Positions 17,071-23,831 of a stretch of DNA of 64,000 nucleotides are shown here, piece after piece. The notes below the pieces were generated by a model. That model saw only the letters and a program-made list of their open reading frames with translations, was not told the origin of the DNA and made no database searches. The translations under genes and the position numbers were made by a program. Numbering within the stretch: position 1 is the first letter of the stretch; each line of letters begins with the position of its first letter. The DNA comes from Bradyrhizobium genosp. SA-3. GTDB lineage: Bacteria; Pseudomonadota; Alphaproteobacteria; Rhizobiales; Xanthobacteraceae. Location: assembly GCF_004212635.1 (NCBI RefSeq), contig NZ_PSRT01000023.1:1-64000 (forward strand). Reading direction: 5' to 3'.

Positions 17071-18321
17071 TTGTCGAACGATCTCGTAGTTCAGCTCGGT
17101 GCGAAGCTGGACCAATTCCAAAGCGACATGAATCAAGCCGGAGACATCGCGGACAGCGCTGTCTCGCGGATTGAACAGTCGTTTGCGAATCTCAACCCAA
17201 CTGCTGGCGGCTTCGCGTCGCTTGGCGCGGCTGCGGCCGGCGTAACTGGACTTGTTGGCGGACTACTTGCGGCGCTTACCAAGGTGAATAGCGAGCTCGC
17301 CGACCTGCAGAAGAATGCAGAATATACCGGACTGACTGCTGAGCGATTCCAGCAGATTCAATTCGCGGCGGGTCAGGGCGGTGTTTCGTCACAAGAGTCC
17401 GTCAACGATCTGCGCAAGGTGGCCTCACTACTGGCAGATGCCAAGGAGAACGAAAACTCTTTGACGAGGCTGCTTGATGCAAACAACATCAAGTACAAGG
17501 ACCGTAACGGCCAGGTTATCAGCCTGAACCAGCTTCTGGTGATTGCTGGCGATCTTCTTAATAAGTTCGGTTCAATGCCAGAGAAGACGAAGGCCGCGCA
17601 GATGCTCGGACTTTCCGAGAGCTGGGTTGAGGCACTTCGCAATGGCAGCAAGTCATTCGAGGATATTGCGCAGGGTGCCGAGGCGGCTGGTGTAATCATC
17701 GATGGCGCTACCGTTGCTAAGGCCGCTGCTTTTGATCGGGCGTGGAAACAGTCATCAGCGCAACTTGCAGCGCAGTTCAAGTCGACTGCGGCGGATATCG
17801 GTGGCTGGCTGGATGATCTGATTGGCAAGGCGGGGGAGCTAGTAAAAGCCGCGCTTGAATCTCAAAACATCCAGTCCGGTAGTGGGCAAGAAAAATTTAA
17901 TGCCTATGCTGACGCCGCCGCTATTTTCTTAAAGAACGCAACGGGCGCAACCCAGAGCGTTGATCAACTGACTGACTCGATCGATCGTCTGCAGAAATCC
18001 GGCAGCGGCGATCCAGAAATTGTCGCTGGCCTCGAACTTATCCGGGCCAAGGCGCAACTCGCCCGTGACATGCTGCAGGCTGCGGCCGAGCAGCAGTCGA
18101 AGGTAGAATTTCCTGGCGGCGTTCCCACTCCAGCAGCGCGCCCGGCTGCAGCTAACAACGCAGATCCAAATGCGGCGAAGCTTCCGTCTCGTGCCAGTGA
18201 CGGCGCTGCAGATGCTTACGACCGCGCCACAGAATCCATCATAAAGCACACGGCGAGGGCGATCGCGGACACCGTCGCAGTAAGTAAGGGCGCGGTGGCG
18301 CTGGCCGCGGTGCGGCCCTAG
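17071..18321 (+). CDS. Tail tape-measure-like protein, probably C-terminally truncated
   Basis: 416 residues from a TTG with AAGGAAA ahead. It begins LVVQLGAKLDQFQSDMNQAG, followed by helical Ala-rich repeats and a hydrophobic segment (GVTGLVGGLLAALTKV, about residues 58-73) typical of tape-measure N-termini. AEYTGLTAERFQQIQFAAGQ and FDRAWKQSSAQLAAQFKSTA are also typical. It stops abruptly (VALAAVRP) after a predicted helix where family members usually continue for hundreds of residues. No tail assembly genes flank it. Truncation is inferred from length. Confidence 0.7.
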   Translation: MSNDLVVQLGAKLDQFQSDMNQAGDIADSAVSRIEQSFANLNPTAGGFASLGAAAAGVTGLVGGLLAALTKVNSELADLQKNAEYTGLTAERFQQIQFAAGQGGVSSQESVNDLRKVASLLADAKENENSLTRLLDANNIKYKDRNGQVISLNQLLVIAGDLLNKFGSMPEKTKAAQMLGLSESWVEALRNGSKSFEDIAQGAEAAGVIIDGATVAKAAAFDRAWKQSSAQLAAQFKSTAADIGGWLDDLIGKAGELVKAALESQNIQSGSGQEKFNAYADAAAIFLKNATGATQSVDQLTDSIDRLQKSGSGDPEIVAGLELIRAKAQLARDMLQAAAEQQSKVEFPGGVPTPAARPAAANNADPNAAKLPSRASDGAADAYDRATESIIKHTARAIADTVAVSKGAVALAAVRP

Positions 18322-18336
18322 ATTGGAGGTTCGGAT

Positions 18337-19071
18337 ATGAGCGCGATAAACGGTTTCGTTCGAAGTAACGCAGCATTCTTGCTGACGGACGGCCTTTCTT
18401 ATTTTGAAGGCATTCCGGACGATGTGAATCTCAATAAGGCTCATCGCCTGTACGGGTTGAATGCCGTGGTCGCTGCGACTGGACCGGCACAGTTCGGCGA
18501 ATGGATGTCCACACGGCTCGCTTACAAGTCATTCGATAATTTGATCGAAACCGCAGAATGGCAGATTACTCATCATTTCAAGCGCTACGCGCGCGAGTAT
18601 CGCGATGGAGACGCGGTATCTTGTGTTGTGCTGGCCGGTTGGCATGAAAAAGAAGAGCGACCAGCGATATACTCTATTGAGTTGGAGACGGCCGGCACCC
18701 CAAAGGCATTGTTGGTCAGACAGAGCGCTGAGTTTGAGGAAAAGCACGTTGCGACCAGTTTGACAGAATTGCCAATCATAGCGATGCCGCCGCCCTCGCG
18801 TGAGGAGTTTCAAGAGGCAGGCTTTGACCTTATTGCCGACGTGGAGAAGGTCGATCCTGAATCGTATCTGCTGCACTGCATGGAGATTCAGCGTCGCAAA
18901 CGCTTCGATGGACGCCACGTTGTTGGCGGCCATGCGGTACTTACGACCATCACACGCGAGGGCGTTGCCCAGCGCGTCGTGCACGTATGGCATGAGGATC
19001 AACCCGGCAAGAGGATTGAGCCGGCACCGATTGATTGGTCTGCATGGCAGGCGGAGCGGGTGGCGGCGTGA
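18337..19071 (+). CDS. HslV/proteasome-like Ntn-hydrolase fold protein, copy 2
   Basis: 244 residues with a GGAGG site. After Met removal Ser1 leads SAINGFVRSNAAFLLTDGLS. Counting from Ser1, Asp is at 17 (TDGL), Lys at 33 and RLY at 36-38 (KAHRLYGLNAVVAATG), with Gly at 48. From memory, E. coli HslV has Thr1, Asp17, Lys33, RLY 36-38 and Gly48 at the same places. VSCVVLAGWHEKEERPAIYS corresponds to CDVVLAGWSENAG in copy 1. The nucleophile would be Ser rather than Thr, as allowed in some Ntn hydrolases. Substrate and partner unknown. Confidence 0.6.
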   Translation: MSAINGFVRSNAAFLLTDGLSYFEGIPDDVNLNKAHRLYGLNAVVAATGPAQFGEWMSTRLAYKSFDNLIETAEWQITHHFKRYAREYRDGDAVSCVVLAGWHEKEERPAIYSIELETAGTPKALLVRQSAEFEEKHVATSLTELPIIAMPPPSREEFQEAGFDLIADVEKVDPESYLLHCMEIQRRKRFDGRHVVGGHAVLTTITREGVAQRVVHVWHEDQPGKRIEPAPIDWSAWQAERVAA

Positions 19072-19178
19072 GGGGGGGCGCGGGGCTGCAGACGCAGATT
19101 GCCCAGCTTAAGACTGAATTGCACACCCGCGTTGTTGCGGCAGTGAAGGACGCAACAGCGCGGAGGGTGTTAAGGTGA
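19068..19178 (+). CDS. Short helical protein overlapping the Ntn-like gene
   Basis: 36 residues from a GTG that shares bases with the preceding stop. LQTQIAQLKTELHTRVVAAV is helix-forming. Too short to recognise; supported only by the overlap and by amphipathic composition. Confidence 0.35.
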   Translation: MRGGAGLQTQIAQLKTELHTRVVAAVKDATARRVLR

Positions 19179-19227
19179 GGGGAGTTAAAAAATGAGCGAA
19201 TTCACTCTAATTGCGTCCAAGTTCAGT

Positions 19228-19491
19228 CTATCCGTCGAAGGAAACAAGTCCTTCAAAAAGCCTGACGACTGTATCAACGACTGCCTTCTCCTGTTCAAAG
19301 GGGAGGCCGGTGACTTCACCGTTCTTGACACCAAGAATAAGCTTTTGCTGAAAGTCAAAGACAGCCTGTGAGCCGTTCAGCGCGTGCATCTCTACGACCG
19401 CCTGTCTAAGCGCCGTCCACAGGTGCAAAATCACCAAAGCGTTCTGCGGTCCATTCAGGTCTTCTGATCGCATTTCAATCTTGTCAGTCAT
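19228..19491 (-). CDS. Unknown helical protein
   Basis: 87 residues with an AGGAAGAG site. It reads NALVILHLWTALRQAVVEMH, then AVFDFQQKLILG and EKAVVDTVVRLFEGL. It lies downstream of the DUF4393-like gene on the same strand, about 30 bases after its stop, so it may belong to the same transcript. A 59-residue frame on the opposite strand (19192-19371, with a GGGGAG site) overlaps it antisense; I consider the minus-strand gene more likely but not certain. Confidence 0.5.
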   Translation of the reverse strand: MTDKIEMRSEDLNGPQNALVILHLWTALRQAVVEMHALNGSQAVFDFQQKLILGVKNGEVTGLPFEQEKAVVDTVVRLFEGLVSFDG

Positions 19492-19521
19492 CTCTTCCTC
19501 GCCCGTGATTCTAGCTGCAAA

Positions 19522-20295
19522 CTATAGCGGATGCGTTTGGGATGATGTCGGTGTTGGCCGGACGGCTTTCATAAACTCCAGGCCAAACGCTGTGAGTTGA
19601 TATCGGGCGAACGTTCTGGACCCAGTCTGGGCGGCCCCTCCAGCGAACAACGGCTCTGCATTTTTGAACTGGAGAACCGACGCTAGCCCCAACTTGTCTA
19701 GATGCTCGATATATATGTGAACATTGTCTGGAGACCGAAGCTCATGCCGCGGTAACTCATCCACTTCAATCTTTCGATTGAAGAATCGGTTAGTGGCTCC
19801 ATCGTAGTCGTCAGTGAACTGAAATTTGTAGTGATCGTTGTTTAAAAGCTTATCGTGGATCGTCCTAAGTATCACCGCTTCATCTTTTGATAACTGCTTG
19901 ATCAAAGGCGCAAACGCGGGATGCGCGCGGTCGGCCATCTGTCGATCGAATGCTTTGGAAAGCAACTCATTGTACATTTCGGTTATCAGCGTATCTTCGG
20001 GCTCATACTTGATCGCTTCTAGTATCGGCCCAGCAATCTGCGGCGCAGGTAGAATTCGCTGTTCTTGTGGTACGTTCCTGACTGACCGATCAAGAAAAGC
20101 GACATAGCGGTCCTGAAGCGCCGCTGTGAATTGCAAAGGCGCGAGAGCGAGTCGGAGAGTCTTCACAAAGTCGGCTAGCGCGGATCCGGTTTCCTGCATC
20201 GCGGGGGAAAGCCCGTCGTGGTAAGCTTCCTTGATAGGAATCTGCTTTACAAGTTCGGTTGCGACAGCGCTCGCTAAGTCTACTTCGTTTGCCAA
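19522..20295 (-). CDS. DUF4393 / Abi-alpha-like protein, candidate phage-defence gene
   Basis: 257 residues from a TTG with GGAGAG ahead. The N-terminal part ELVKQIPIKEAYHDGLSPAM is followed by DFVKTLRLALAPLQ, then PEDTLITEMYNELLSKAFD and AHPAFAPLIKQLSKDEAVIL. The order (membrane-proximal helix, D/E-x-L-x-x-x-W/Y-x-x-LL block, HP-x-F-x-x-x-x-x-QLS-x-DEA) fits the Abi-alpha (DUF4393) family. Members are associated with abortive infection. Gene order suggests a short operon with the membrane protein upstream and the 87-residue protein downstream. Defence activity is inference. Confidence 0.7.
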   Translation of the reverse strand: MANEVDLASAVATELVKQIPIKEAYHDGLSPAMQETGSALADFVKTLRLALAPLQFTAALQDRYVAFLDRSVRNVPQEQRILPAPQIAGPILEAIKYEPEDTLITEMYNELLSKAFDRQMADRAHPAFAPLIKQLSKDEAVILRTIHDKLLNNDHYKFQFTDDYDGATNRFFNRKIEVDELPRHELRSPDNVHIYIEHLDKLGLASVLQFKNAEPLFAGGAAQTGSRTFARYQLTAFGLEFMKAVRPTPTSSQTHPL

Positions 20296-20335
20296 GTGGC
20301 TCTCCAAATCTCTTCTTCCAGCACGAAGCCCCGGA

Positions 20336-20647
20336 CTACCGAGTAACGCGAACGTCGCCGTAGTCTTCCTCAATCGGCCGCTCACCATCAAAATCTGTGT
20401 GAGCGAGTAGGGCGCCGATACCAAACAGCACCATACCGCCGATCCACACCAGGCACGTTGCAGTCAAATAGGCGGAAGTCCCGACGCCAATATTGCCGGT
20501 GAGCCCGAATAGAGTGCCGGCATTGAATAGCAGTCCGATGACGCCCCAGAACCAGAAAAGTACGGCAAGTAATCCCTTGGAAGCGCCGTAGTGGCCTCTG
20601 AGCCGGAACGTGCGCTCCCAGCTCTCTTTCGATTTGAATAATCCCAT
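20336..20647 (-). CDS. Small two-pass membrane protein beside the Abi-alpha-like gene
   Basis: 103 residues from an ATG with GGGGG ahead (GLFKSKESWERTFRLRGHYG). Two strong hydrophobic segments follow: LLAVLFWFWGVIGLLFNAG and a second around ATCLVWIGGMVLFGIGALLA. The C-terminus is acidic (GERPIEEDYGDVRV). It is 40 bases upstream of the DUF4393-like gene on the same strand. A membrane partner for an abortive-infection system is possible; nothing more can be read. Confidence 0.65.
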   Translation of the reverse strand: MGLFKSKESWERTFRLRGHYGASKGLLAVLFWFWGVIGLLFNAGTLFGLTGNIGVGTSAYLTATCLVWIGGMVLFGIGALLAHTDFDGERPIEEDYGDVRVTR

Positions 20648-20789
20648 TGAAATCCCCCGGACCCACGACAACTTTACAGAGTGGGGAGGAGGCTGGGCAA
20701 CTGGATTTTGCTTGGCACGGTGACCTGACACAGGATCTCCGCTACGCACCTGTCATTTTTGACAGGTTCGGCCCATCCCGAGATGGCGC

Positions 20790-21038
20790 ATGATCGCCCA
20801 AAAGACGAGGGCCATCGCTGTGCAGCGCTACTATTTTCCGATCATTCACAAGGGGCAATTACAGGCGGACGATGCGGGGGAGATGTTCGGCTCGGCCAAT
20901 CTTGCGAGGCAGTATGGCGCTCGTGTCGCTCGGGATATTGGCGGCGATCCCGAGTACGATCCCGCTAACAGCACCGTGGTAATAGTGGTTGACAGCGCTG
21001 GGGCAGAGATCGCGCGGCACGTGGTTGTTGGTGTGTAG
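20790..21038 (+). CDS. DUF6894-like small protein
   Basis: 82 residues. VQRYYFPIIHKGQLQADDAG, then SANLARQYGARVARDIG and VVIVVDSAGAEIARHVVV match the layout I recall for DUF6894 proteins (R-Y-x-F, acidic turn, helix, then a strand with D-x-x-G-x-x-I/V). These are numerous in Bradyrhizobium genomes and have no known function. Confidence 0.6.
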   Translation: MIAQKTRAIAVQRYYFPIIHKGQLQADDAGEMFGSANLARQYGARVARDIGGDPEYDPANSTVVIVVDSAGAEIARHVVVGV

Positions 21039-21079
21039 TCCCGCCGCGCGACTGGCCGAAACCTAGTCGTCTGGGCGAA

Positions 21080-21331
21080 CTACTCCTTGATCTGGAGATC
21101 CTTCAGAACGCGCGCGGCTCGGGCGCGGGCTCGCTCCAACTTAGCTTCCCTGGCCTCAAATGCAGCAAGCTCTGATTCAAGGCGCTCGTAAATCGGCAAG
21201 TATACTTCCGCCTTTTTGCCGGCGCGGTGCATGACCAGAGCGAGCCGGTCGAGGCACCATTCCAGCCTGGCGACGGTGATTGGATTGTCCGCCGTGCTTG
21301 GCGGGCTGCGCTTCGTAGATCGCTTGGCCAT
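21080..21331 (-). CDS. Unknown helical protein
   Basis: 83 residues. Basic N-terminus (AKRSTKRSPPST), middle NPITVARLEWCLDRLALVMH, and a long charged C-terminal helix (LESELAAFEAREAKLERARA). Not recognised. It stands alone between divergent small genes. Confidence 0.5.
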   Translation of the reverse strand: MAKRSTKRSPPSTADNPITVARLEWCLDRLALVMHRAGKKAEVYLPIYERLESELAAFEAREAKLERARARAARVLKDLQIKE

Positions 21332-21466
21332 TGTGCTGCGCCTCCAACGCTCATCGTGGAGCGCAGGGAAGGGGACAGCAACTATTCTTTAGCGGTGCCC
21401 CTCTCCCATGGCCTGCCAGGCCGCTTCGCGTATTGAAACCAAACCCGCCCAAGAGAATTGCAGTGC

Positions 21467-21688
21467 ATGGAAATCCATCTTGTTCGGGTGACCACCGACG
21501 ACGGTCAAAATCGATACTGGTTGGCGGTCGCCCCAGATCAAGATGCGGCTGTCCAACTGGTGTTGGACGCCGTCCCCGAGGGCTGGGCGGCTAGTCCGAG
21601 CGGGCTTATGGCGAAAGATGAGTTTGCGACAGTGGGCTTACGATCGGGGGAAGTTCGCGAGGTCAACGTCAAAGCCGGGCTGTCCTGA
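21467..21688 (+). CDS. Small protein with AVPEGW motif, paralogue of 23504-23824
   Basis: 73 residues from the ATG at 21467. It has strand-turn-helix content: IHLVRVTTDDGQNRYWLAVA, then AAVQLVLDAVPEGWAAS. The same A-x-x-LVL-x-AVPEGW core occurs in the protein at 23504-23824, so the element carries two members of one family. Function unknown. Confidence 0.6.
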   Translation: MEIHLVRVTTDDGQNRYWLAVAPDQDAAVQLVLDAVPEGWAASPSGLMAKDEFATVGLRSGEVREVNVKAGLS

Positions 21689-21765
21689 TGTTTCGGCTTA
21701 ACACCGCGTGGCATTTTAGCGCGGCGCGAGCCTTATTGGGGAGCCTTTGGCGAGTGGAGAGTCCC

Positions 21766-21993
21766 ATGTCCGAACGTCGCGAGCTCTATCGCAGTCCGAA
21801 CGGTGATTCCTGGTTCCTAGGGCGGGAGCCGACGAACGGCTACGCATTCATCATCCATCAGCCGAATGCCCCCTCCGGAGGGCGACTCTCGCACATTGAA
21901 CTCGGCGAGTTCTTGCGTGACCGGAAGGGACCCGAACAGCAAGCACTGTTGCGATTGATCGGCACGCTGGTGGAAGTGCCACCGTACGCGTAG
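21766..21993 (+). CDS. Small conserved-looking protein (SPNGDSW family)
   Basis: 75 residues from the ATG at 21766. RRELYRSPNGDSWFLGREP, then HQPNAPSGGRLSHIELGEFL and GPEQQALLRLIGTLVE are strongly reminiscent of a short protein family common in Bradyrhizobium chromosomes and islands. No role known. Upstream in-frame starts exist at 21688 but lack the family start. Confidence 0.65.
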   Translation: MSERRELYRSPNGDSWFLGREPTNGYAFIIHQPNAPSGGRLSHIELGEFLRDRKGPEQQALLRLIGTLVEVPPYA

Positions 21994-22043
21994 CACGGGG
22001 TGGGGACGGGCTGGCGGCAGGTTCACGCTGCGGGCCTTGAGGC

Positions 22044-22280
22044 TTAGGGAAGAGGCAAGCCCTCTGCCGACAAGGCCTTCGCCTCGTCGGCCAGCCGTTT
22101 ACGTCGCACCTGGTGCATCGTTGGAAATGGGGCGCCAATCTCGCGCGCCTTCGTTTGGACGGACTGCACAGAGCGCTTAAGCACGACCGAGGTGCGAGAA
22201 ACCGAAACGCCGGTTTCAGCCGAACTCCGAAGGAAGTCGATTTGCTCTGGCGTCCAGGATCGTGATGTCATGCGGGGCAT
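22044..22280 (-). CDS. Small SANT/Myb-like DNA-binding-type protein, copy 2
   Basis: 78 residues from the ATG at 22280 (a second ATG is three codons in). SRSWTPEQIDFLRSSAETG, then VSRTSVVLKRSVQSVQTKAR and EIGAPFPT give a Myb-like three-helix pattern similar to the protein at 16758. Possibly a small regulator. Single gene on the minus strand. Confidence 0.6.
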   Translation of the reverse strand: MPRMTSRSWTPEQIDFLRSSAETGVSVSRTSVVLKRSVQSVQTKAREIGAPFPTMHQVRRKRLADEAKALSAEGLPLP

Positions 22281-22369
22281 CAGGTTGCAACGGGACGCCA
22301 CTTGTAAAGTTCCGGCACGCGGATGGAAGTGGCAAACATAAACCTTGCTGCACACAGCCACTTGAGGGT

Positions 22370-22573
22370 TTAGGCCTTGGGCTTGGTGCGCAGCGCTTGC
22401 TCCACCAGCCTGCGGATGGCCTCTGGCCTAGTCATGCCCCCGCCCTGTCCGGCGATCCATGCATCCAGCTTTGCGAGCGGATCATCGAGGAAGCGCACAC
22501 CGACAAGCGTACCCTTGCCAGTGGTCACCGGGCGACCGCGCCTTTTTGTGTTAACTCTAATTGACTCTGCCAT
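22370..22573 (-). CDS. Ribbon-helix-helix-type regulator
   Basis: 67 residues from the ATG at 22573. Strand LVGVRFLDDPLAKLDAWIAG and helix MTRPEAIRRLVEQAL give the RHH layout, after a basic N-terminus (NTKRRGRPVTTG). A likely transcription regulator of the element or an orphan antitoxin-type protein; no toxin gene is adjacent. Confidence 0.7.
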   Translation of the reverse strand: MAESIRVNTKRRGRPVTTGKGTLVGVRFLDDPLAKLDAWIAGQGGGMTRPEAIRRLVEQALRTKPKA

Positions 22574-22660
22574 GATTAAGTGATAACACAAAATCAGGCC
22601 GGGCGAAAGCGCCAACTCTCGCACCGGCCCTAACCGCAGCGAGAAAGGATCTTCTTCGCC

Positions 22661-23107
22661 ATGGCTGCCACCGAATCTACCACCGTTTTGCAATTGCTCT
22701 ACACGCACCGCAGCATCACCGACCTCGCCCGCCGTCAGATTTCATCGCCAGCCAGTGACGGCTTGCGTGATGCAGCTGCAGGCATACAGAAGGAAATCAT
22801 CAGTACGCCATCGGCGAGCTGGGCTGAGTTTGGCGCGAAGGCGTGCCTCCTTATCAACGAACTGACTACTGATCCCACCACGGGCTGGCTGGATGCGATC
22901 CGCGAAAGCCTGCGCGCTGACGCGCAGCGGCTGGGGCGCGGCGGCCTGAGGCGTCTAATCGTCATGGCGCCTCCGCGAGGATGCCGCGCTGTAGCTCCAC
23001 GAAAAACGGGCCGACACAATGTGCCGACCCGTTTCCCAATAAGGCGTGTTTCTACGCACGGTAGCGCCGACCAGTACGACCGACCGGTTTCTACCCCGCT
23101 TGTATAA
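22661..23107 (+). CDS. Unknown protein, C-terminus doubtful
   Basis: 148 residues. Residues 1-95 look protein-like and helical (ATESTTVLQLLYTHRSITDL, then SWAEFGAKACLLINELTT). The last 50 residues are Arg- and Pro-rich and run through a region with hairpins, so the natural protein may end near residue 100 and the gene may have been shifted or extended by decay. Confidence 0.45.
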   Translation: MAATESTTVLQLLYTHRSITDLARRQISSPASDGLRDAAAGIQKEIISTPSASWAEFGAKACLLINELTTDPTTGWLDAIRESLRADAQRLGRGGLRRLIVMAPPRGCRAVAPRKTGRHNVPTRFPIRRVSTHGSADQYDRPVSTPLV

Positions 23108-23116
23108 CACGCCCTT
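22999..23116 (+). repeat. Nested inverted repeats, structured region
   Basis: AAACGGG (near 23002) and CCCGTTT (near 23029) flank a CAC-AAT-GTG hairpin, with CCGA on both sides. Then GGCGTGTT (23043) is matched by AACACGCC (23106) about 50 bases on. The stretch sits at the doubtful 3' end of the preceding gene. It could be a terminator or a structured RNA. Confidence 0.35.
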
Positions 23117-23245
23117 AGCTGACGGCAATTCGGTGTCGCCGAGGCCCGATCCATCGAAGCGCCTCACTCGCGAGAGTGGGGCGCTTTGCTTGCTCTCTTT
23201 GCCGACTGACGCTAACGCTGGCTAGGCTGCCTTTAGGGGAGTGCG

Positions 23246-23491
23246 GTGAGCAAGGCTCGCGAGTTTATCGATTTCTGGACCGAGAACAGCATCCACGCTG
23301 TCGAGCAATATCGGACTGCCGGCGCATCTCAGGATGTGGCGGAACTCAGCCGGCGTCTTATTGAGGCTGCCAAGGGGCAGGGTATTTCAGAGGCCGACTT
23401 GCAGGCCGAAATTGGCGAAATCTCGGATTACATTGGAGACCGGCTCAAGGCGGCGAACGACGCTGAGCGCGAGCGGCGTAAGTCGACCTAA
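23246..23491 (+). CDS. DUF768-like small protein
   Basis: 81 residues from a GTG. KAREFIDFWTENSIHAVEQY, then ELSRRLIEAAKGQGISEADL and EIGEISDYIGDRLKAANDAE resemble the DUF768 family found in Mesorhizobium and Bradyrhizobium (N-terminal F-x-x-x-W-x-x-x-N, then A-x-x-x-GIS-x-x-x-x-x-x-E). Function unknown. Confidence 0.6.
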   Translation: MSKAREFIDFWTENSIHAVEQYRTAGASQDVAELSRRLIEAAKGQGISEADLQAEIGEISDYIGDRLKAANDAERERRKST

Positions 23492-23503
23492 AGGCCTAGA
23501 TCC

Positions 23504-23824
23504 TCACTTATCCAACCTATGAACGTCCCCAGGCTGCAGGTTAAGCTGTTCGAATAAGCGCTGCTGCTTAGGCGACATAGCAACATTTAGCACCTCCGCA
23601 GTCCATCCCTCAGGAACGGCGGCGAGGACAAGTGTTATCGCTTGGCTCGGTTTGGCGAGTGCGATCCAAATTTGCGTTGTTGTGTCGTCCGCCGTCACTT
23701 GAACAACGGTGAAGGTGTTGCCGAACGATTCCGCCATTTCGTTTAATGCGGCCCGCGAGCGCGTTGTTTCTAATGTGAAGTGCCTTAGTTGCAGTGGGAC
23801 TGTGACCGCACTGCGGCTTTTCAT
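23504..23824 (-). CDS. Small protein with AVPEGW motif, paralogue of 21467-21688
   Basis: 106 residues, eight bases downstream of the integrase gene on the same strand and so probably co-transcribed with it. TFTVVQVTADDTTTQIWIAL, then QAITLVLAAVPEGWTAEVLN shares the core of the 21467 protein. The N-terminus (RHFTLETTRSRAALNEMAES) may bind nucleic acid. Function unknown; its position could suit a recombination accessory role. Confidence 0.6.
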   Translation of the reverse strand: MKSRSAVTVPLQLRHFTLETTRSRAALNEMAESFGNTFTVVQVTADDTTTQIWIALAKPSQAITLVLAAVPEGWTAEVLNVAMSPKQQRLFEQLNLQPGDVHRLDK

Positions 23825-23831
23825 TGGTGGG

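Noticed and set aside
19192..19371. 59-codon frame on the plus strand with a GGGGAG site
   Set aside because: It overlaps antisense with the 87-residue minus-strand frame, which has better protein-like composition and neighbours on its strand. Kept only as an alternative.
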